A stretch of 8,730 nt of DNA from Pseudomonadota bacterium (lineage in GTDB: Bacteria; Pseudomonadota; Gammaproteobacteria; Pseudomonadales; Azotimanducaceae): contig JAQCAK010000055.1 of the NCBI GenBank assembly GCA_027621895.1, positions 1-8,730 of the forward strand. The letters run 5' to 3'. Of this stretch, positions 5,227 through 8,730 are shown one piece after another. Each line of letters opens with the position of its first letter. Positions within the stretch are counted from its first letter, which is position 1. Both the position numbers and the translations under genes were made by a program. The notes below the pieces were generated by a model that had not been told where the DNA came from, made no database searches, and saw only the letters and a list, made by a program, of their open reading frames with translations.

Positions 5227-7242
5227 ATGAAAGACGAGGCAATCATCGAGGCTCTGGACAGCTTGTTCACTCTGTGTTTCACCATCGAACGAGACCTCAC
5301 AATCCGCAAACCGTCCCAGGCGCTTGCGCGTAAGCTCGCGCCTGACTGGGGTACAAAACCTGACCTGCACCACATTTTTACGCTGCAGCGTCCCCGGGAT
5401 CTGACCCTATTTTCCCAGCTTGCCAGCTTTCAGCAGACGGCTATCCTGCTCGTCTCCAGCGATGAGCGGTTTGCCTTAAGAGGACAACTTGTAAAGTTAC
5501 CGGAAAGTGGTCTTTACCGATTCGTCGGAGCACCCTGGCTGGCATGGCTGAGTGAGAATGAGAGAGCCGACGAATTCCAGTTGTCAGACTACCCCAATAT
5601 CGATTCACAACTGGACCAGCGATTCCTGGTCGCCTCACAGGACCTGATGGTCAAGGACCTGGAATCACTTACCCGCGAGCTTACCCGAACCAAGGAGATT
5701 GCCGAGCGTGCCAACAAGGACCGCTCTGACATGTTCGCGGTAATGAGTCATGAAATGAGAACGCCGCTTAACGGCGTCATCAGTGCCCTGACGCTCATTC
5801 AGGATCCCCGCCATGAATCTGAGCAGGACCAGCTACTTGCCATGGCACAGGAGTCCGCAAACAATCTGCTCAATGTCATCAACTACGCACTGGACTTTGC
5901 CAAGGTCGATGCAGGGCGAATGGAGCTCGAAAACCAGGTGTTTCATGCGAGGGACCTGATCAACACCACACTCGACATCATCAAGGTGAACGCCACGGCC
6001 AAGGGGCTGAAAGTCACCTGTGAGATCGAACCGACCATCCCCGATTACCTGAACGGCGATGCCCAGCGCATCCGTCAGATTCTCATCAACCTGCTAGGCA
6101 ATGCGGTCAAGTTTACCGGTGAAGGGACCGTTCATCTGTCGCTGCAGTCGACGGGAACAGGACAGCCGCGTCACTCGTCTGAATTACTGCGACTCAGGTT
6201 CAGCGTCGTGGATACGGGTCCCGGCATTCCCGCTCATCAGCAGGATCGAATCTTCGAGGCCTTCTGGAGCGAACAGGATGACAGGCGCAGGGAAAAGAGC
6301 ACCGGGCTTGGTCTTGCCATCTGCAAACAGTTAGCGGAACTGATGAACGGAGACATCTCTGTCTCTTCCAGTCCGGGTGAAGGTGCCAGCTTTCACGTGG
6401 ATATCCCCCTCAGGGCCGCCACCGCGCCCCAGAAGCAGTCCCGGAAAGACAACCTTGAGCAACTGCCGGATTCCTTCGAGGGACGCGTGCTCATTGTCGA
6501 CGACAACCAGACCAACCTGATGCTGGCAGAGATGATTCTGAAGGACCTGGGCATTGCTGTACGCAGTGCATCATCCGGCCAGGAAGCCATTGAAATCGCC
6601 AGCACCGTGCCATTCGACCTGGTTCTGATGGATATCAGCATGCCGGAAATCGACGGCGTGGAGGCCACTCGCCAGATCAATGCCGGGCACATGCGCCCAC
6701 CGATCATCGCACTGACGGCTCATACAAGGGACGGTCTGGTGCAGGAATATCTCAGTGCCGGCTTCAAGGGCTACCTCAGCAAGCCACTGATCAGACAGGA
6801 ACTGATCAAGGAACTGACGCTGTGGTTGCCCGCCACCCGGAAAGACAACCCGATGCTGGTCGAGAATTCCCGCAAGCATCTCCTGAACCAGGCTGAGGTC
6901 AAGGCGCTGATCAGACAAATCGGCATCGAAAATTTCCTACTTATCACAGAACAGTTCGAGGCAGAATGCCATCAGCGGCTCCACGAACTGATCTCTGCCT
7001 GGGTCAGGCGAGATATGGAGGCACTTTCACTTCAAGCGCATACGCTTTCTAGCAGCGTTGCCAGTTTTGGGGGTGATGACCTGACCTGGCGACTGCGCAA
7101 GATAGACCGCTATACCCAGGAAAACCGTGTCGCCGGCATCATTGCTTACATGAAGAACATCGAGGAAATCACTCTGCAGTTTCTGGAACTGCTGAAAGAA
7201 TTCACCCGTGAAGTTCGCCAACAGGAGATCACTCTCGCATGA
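5227..7242 (+). CDS. Hybrid sensor histidine kinase: HNOBA-like input, HisKA-HATPase, receiver, Hpt
   Basis: 671 residues with no signal peptide or membrane helix, so cytoplasmic. Residues 1-135 match the HNOBA (haem-NO-binding-associated) PAS-like domain: LFTLCFTIERDLTIRKPSQA, a LxxIFTLQRPR segment, then FALRGQLVKLPESGLYRFVGAP (82-103) and LSDYPNIDSQLD (119-130). These follow the family's LRGQM.YLPES...LGSPW...LSDFPLHD order. A coiled coil (134-168) leads to HisKA with MSHEMRTPLNG (H175). HATPase boxes follow: NLLGNAVKF (288-296), DTGPGIP (329-335) and STGLGLAI (358-365). The receiver (419-533) has D425/D426, the phospho-acceptor D469, T497 and K519. The Hpt domain (551-660) has AHTLSSSVASFGG with H605, although the lysine and glycine usually seen after HTL are replaced by serines. 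The gene starts 15 bp after the activator stop and overlaps the next gene by 4 bp. HNOBA domains usually receive signals from a partner H-NOX nitric-oxide sensor; none is encoded here. Confidence 0.93.
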   Translation: MKDEAIIEALDSLFTLCFTIERDLTIRKPSQALARKLAPDWGTKPDLHHIFTLQRPRDLTLFSQLASFQQTAILLVSSDERFALRGQLVKLPESGLYRFVGAPWLAWLSENERADEFQLSDYPNIDSQLDQRFLVASQDLMVKDLESLTRELTRTKEIAERANKDRSDMFAVMSHEMRTPLNGVISALTLIQDPRHESEQDQLLAMAQESANNLLNVINYALDFAKVDAGRMELENQVFHARDLINTTLDIIKVNATAKGLKVTCEIEPTIPDYLNGDAQRIRQILINLLGNAVKFTGEGTVHLSLQSTGTGQPRHSSELLRLRFSVVDTGPGIPAHQQDRIFEAFWSEQDDRRREKSTGLGLAICKQLAELMNGDISVSSSPGEGASFHVDIPLRAATAPQKQSRKDNLEQLPDSFEGRVLIVDDNQTNLMLAEMILKDLGIAVRSASSGQEAIEIASTVPFDLVLMDISMPEIDGVEATRQINAGHMRPPIIALTAHTRDGLVQEYLSAGFKGYLSKPLIRQELIKELTLWLPATRKDNPMLVENSRKHLLNQAEVKALIRQIGIENFLLITEQFEAECHQRLHELISAWVRRDMEALSLQAHTLSSSVASFGGDDLTWRLRKIDRYTQENRVAGIIAYMKNIEEITLQFLELLKEFTREVRQQEITLA

Positions 7243-7760
7243 AAGACATCAGTATCGAACACCGACCACTGGTCGCCATCATCGATGACGATTCCACCCA
7301 GGCTCGCCTCATCTCCATGATCCTGGAGACTGATTTCGACACCTGCATCGCCAATAGCGGCCAGGATGCCATAGAGATGGTAAAAGCACGCTGCCCCGAT
7401 CTGGTACTGCTGGATATCGTGATGCCAGATGTCGATGGCTACGAGGTCAATACCTGGCTAAAGAAAAATCCGTACACCTTCGATATTCCCGTGATCTTCA
7501 TCACCAACCTGAACGATGCAGACAACGAGACAGCGGCGCTCGATTCAGGTGCAGTAGACTTCGTCACAAAGCCGGTTAATCCTAACGTACTCAAGGCGCG
7601 CGTTACCCGCGTGCTGGACCTGACGACCTATATGAACTTCCTGATGCGACTGGTCGAGCAGAAGGATGTGAAGATTGATCTGCTGAAAAAGCAGGCAAGC
7701 GAACTGTTGGAGAAGAGCCATCTTGGCACACGGGATGATAACCCACAGACGAGCTGCTGA
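7239..7760 (+). CDS. Orphan response regulator receiver with a helical tail
   Basis: 173 residues. The receiver domain (9-128) has the acidic pocket D16-D18, phospho-acceptor D59 in LVLLDIVMPDVDGYE, switch T89 in PVIFITN, and K111 in FVTKPVNP. FITNLNDADNETAALDSGAVDFVTKP closely resembles the receivers of HD-GYP and GGDEF regulators, but here only about 45 charged, helical residues follow (QKDVKIDLLKKQASELLEK) and no output domain is present. The ATG overlaps the kinase stop (ATGA, 7239-7242) with GGAG 11 bp upstream, so translation is coupled to the kinase. It is the natural acceptor for the Hpt domain of that kinase. It may act by protein-protein contact, or it may be a shortened relative of a two-domain regulator. 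Confidence 0.9.
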   Translation: MKDISIEHRPLVAIIDDDSTQARLISMILETDFDTCIANSGQDAIEMVKARCPDLVLLDIVMPDVDGYEVNTWLKKNPYTFDIPVIFITNLNDADNETAALDSGAVDFVTKPVNPNVLKARVTRVLDLTTYMNFLMRLVEQKDVKIDLLKKQASELLEKSHLGTRDDNPQTSC

Positions 7761-8051
7761 CATACGGGTCACCAGCGTCTGCATATCGGCAAAGCCGCTT
7801 TTACAAACTTGTGCAATCTATGAGTAGACGCCTGAATTCTTAGTTCCTCCTCTACCACCGATGATGTCTTCCCGGCCAACAAACGAACCTTATCGTCTTA
7901 ACACTCTGGTAAATATCATTGGTTGCTCATGTGTTACCCCGAAGCTTCTGGAAAAAGTCTTCTCCAACTTGATGTCAGCGCAAGGAGCAATTTTGTAATA
8001 GACATAGGTTAGGCAATCACTCACAAATGATGCAACGAGAAGCGGTATACA
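7761..8051. other. Intergenic gap between convergent genes
   Basis: 291 bp separate the receiver gene from the end of the leftward gene. A CAGACG/CGTCTG pair (7746-7751, 7776-7781) spans the receiver stop, but it has a 24-base loop and no T-run, so it is not a convincing terminator. I see no gene, RNA or terminator here. CATGTGTTAC at 7928-7937 repeats 10 bases of the operator-like site at 2684-2699 but lacks its second half. Confidence 0.5.
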
Positions 8052-8730
8052 TTACAACGCCTCTGCTTCCTCCACCGGCAAAGCCATCAAAGAGAGATAG
8101 ACATCAAATAGATCCTCGTCTCCGAGCTGGAAGGAAACGATATCACCCTCCAGAAGCCACTGCGACCGATCGCGCAGAAACTCAGGTGCAGCACCGTACC
8201 TGCTTACTTCCGTTGCGGCCAGAGCGCGATTCAACACGCCTTCAAACAAGGGAGTGCTTACACCTCCATCCGCGCTCACAGTGAAAGCCCTGAGGAATGA
8301 AACGCCAGCGAAAGAGACTTCAAGGCTGCCCACCCGGGATTCATATACGTTCATCGTGTTTACACCATGAATCAAACTCGCGAGCAATACCTCAGAAGAG
8401 AAATACTCGCGACCCGGCGACGCTAAATCAGAATCCATATCAGACACAAATGACCGTCGAAGGTCGGAGGTCACACGCAGCAAAGCAGAATTCCCTGCAC
8501 CCCCGCTATTCGATCCGATCAACGCTCGGTGAGCACGCAACCACCTACTACGAACACTTGCTTTCACTGATTCACTGTAAGCTTCGTCGTTGAAGGCCTG
8601 CGCCTTAAGCTCCAAAAACAGATCGGTGGAAGGACAGCGCAACTCTTGAACAGCGGAATCAGCACATGCTTCCAGCAGTATTTTTGCGACGATCTCAGAC
8701 AGGCCCGCCTTTTGCAGTACAGAATCTTCT
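8052..8730 (-). CDS. Hypothetical protein, 3' part (runs off the right edge)
   Basis: The frame is open from the window edge (codon 8729-8727) to a TAA at 8054-8052, giving at least 225 residues. The true start is outside the window; the internal TTG at 8642 is not a convincing start because the frame continues upstream without a stop. The protein is soluble in character, acidic towards its end (DEDLFDVYLSL, VEEAEAL), and shows no membrane helix, cysteine pattern or catalytic motif that I recognise. Its first visible part is helical (LSEIVAKILLEACADSAVQE, then RSRWLRAHRALIG). The second half looks more like beta structure (VGSLEVSFAGVSFLRAFTVS). It converges on the receiver gene and is probably unrelated to it. 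Function unknown. Confidence 0.65.
   Translation of the reverse strand, partial: EDSVLQKAGLSEIVAKILLEACADSAVQELRCPSTDLFLELKAQAFNDEAYSESVKASVRSRWLRAHRALIGSNSGGAGNSALLRVTSDLRRSFVSDMDSDLASPGREYFSSEVLLASLIHGVNTMNVYESRVGSLEVSFAGVSFLRAFTVSADGGVSTPLFEGVLNRALAATEVSRYGAAPEFLRDRSQWLLEGDIVSFQLGDEDLFDVYLSLMALPVEEAEAL

Noticed and set aside
7928..7937. Third copy of the operator-like site (CATGTGTTAC)
   Set aside because: Only ten bases match, the second half-site is missing, and it lies between convergent genes where no promoter is expected.

Overview
The window looks like accessory DNA from a Gammaproteobacterium. That placement is inferred from the LuxO/NtrC-type activator, the LuxQ/ArcB-like three-module hybrid kinase and the moderate base composition; no rRNA or other phylogenetic marker is present. 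It has three parts: a catabolic/redox block on the left, a phosphorelay block in the middle, and the end of an unrelated, unrecognised gene on the right.

Left block (1-3158). A leftward pair of acyl-CoA dehydrogenase genes (97-1296, and the first 85 bases of a second) looks like an operon of the kind that makes two-subunit dehydrogenases for steroid or other bulky acyl-CoAs. Just upstream of it lies a tandem array of an 11-bp unit (1327-1386), then about 500 bp with no convincing gene. Next come two divergent genes: a luciferase-like flavin/F420 oxidoreductase (1888-2640, leftward) and a DUF385/Ddn-type deazaflavin-dependent reductase (2745-3158, rightward). A near-palindromic 16-bp site (AGTAACACATGTTATA) overlaps the -10 box of the divergent promoter. 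It recurs with one mismatch at 1570-1585, upstream of the dehydrogenase operon, which suggests that one regulator controls both units.

Middle block (3249-7760, rightward). A secreted cupredoxin-like protein (3357-4016) is followed 2 bp later by the first 26 codons of a membrane protein that stops at once. At the same place a different frame opens into the linker, AAA+ domain and Fis-type helix-turn-helix of a LuxO/NtrC-type sigma-54 activator whose receiver domain is missing. I read this as a deletion scar at about 4091-4100 that removed most of a membrane sensor and the receiver of the following response regulator. Then come a hybrid kinase (5227-7242) with HNOBA (H-NOX-associated)-like input, HisKA-HATPase, receiver and Hpt modules, and a translationally coupled orphan receiver with a helical tail (7239-7760). 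The surviving phosphorelay probably runs kinase H175 -> D469 -> Hpt H605 -> D59 of the orphan receiver, with the sigma-54 activator cut off from it.

Right edge (7761-8730). A 291-bp gap without a gene is followed by the 3' part of a leftward gene of unknown function that runs off the window.
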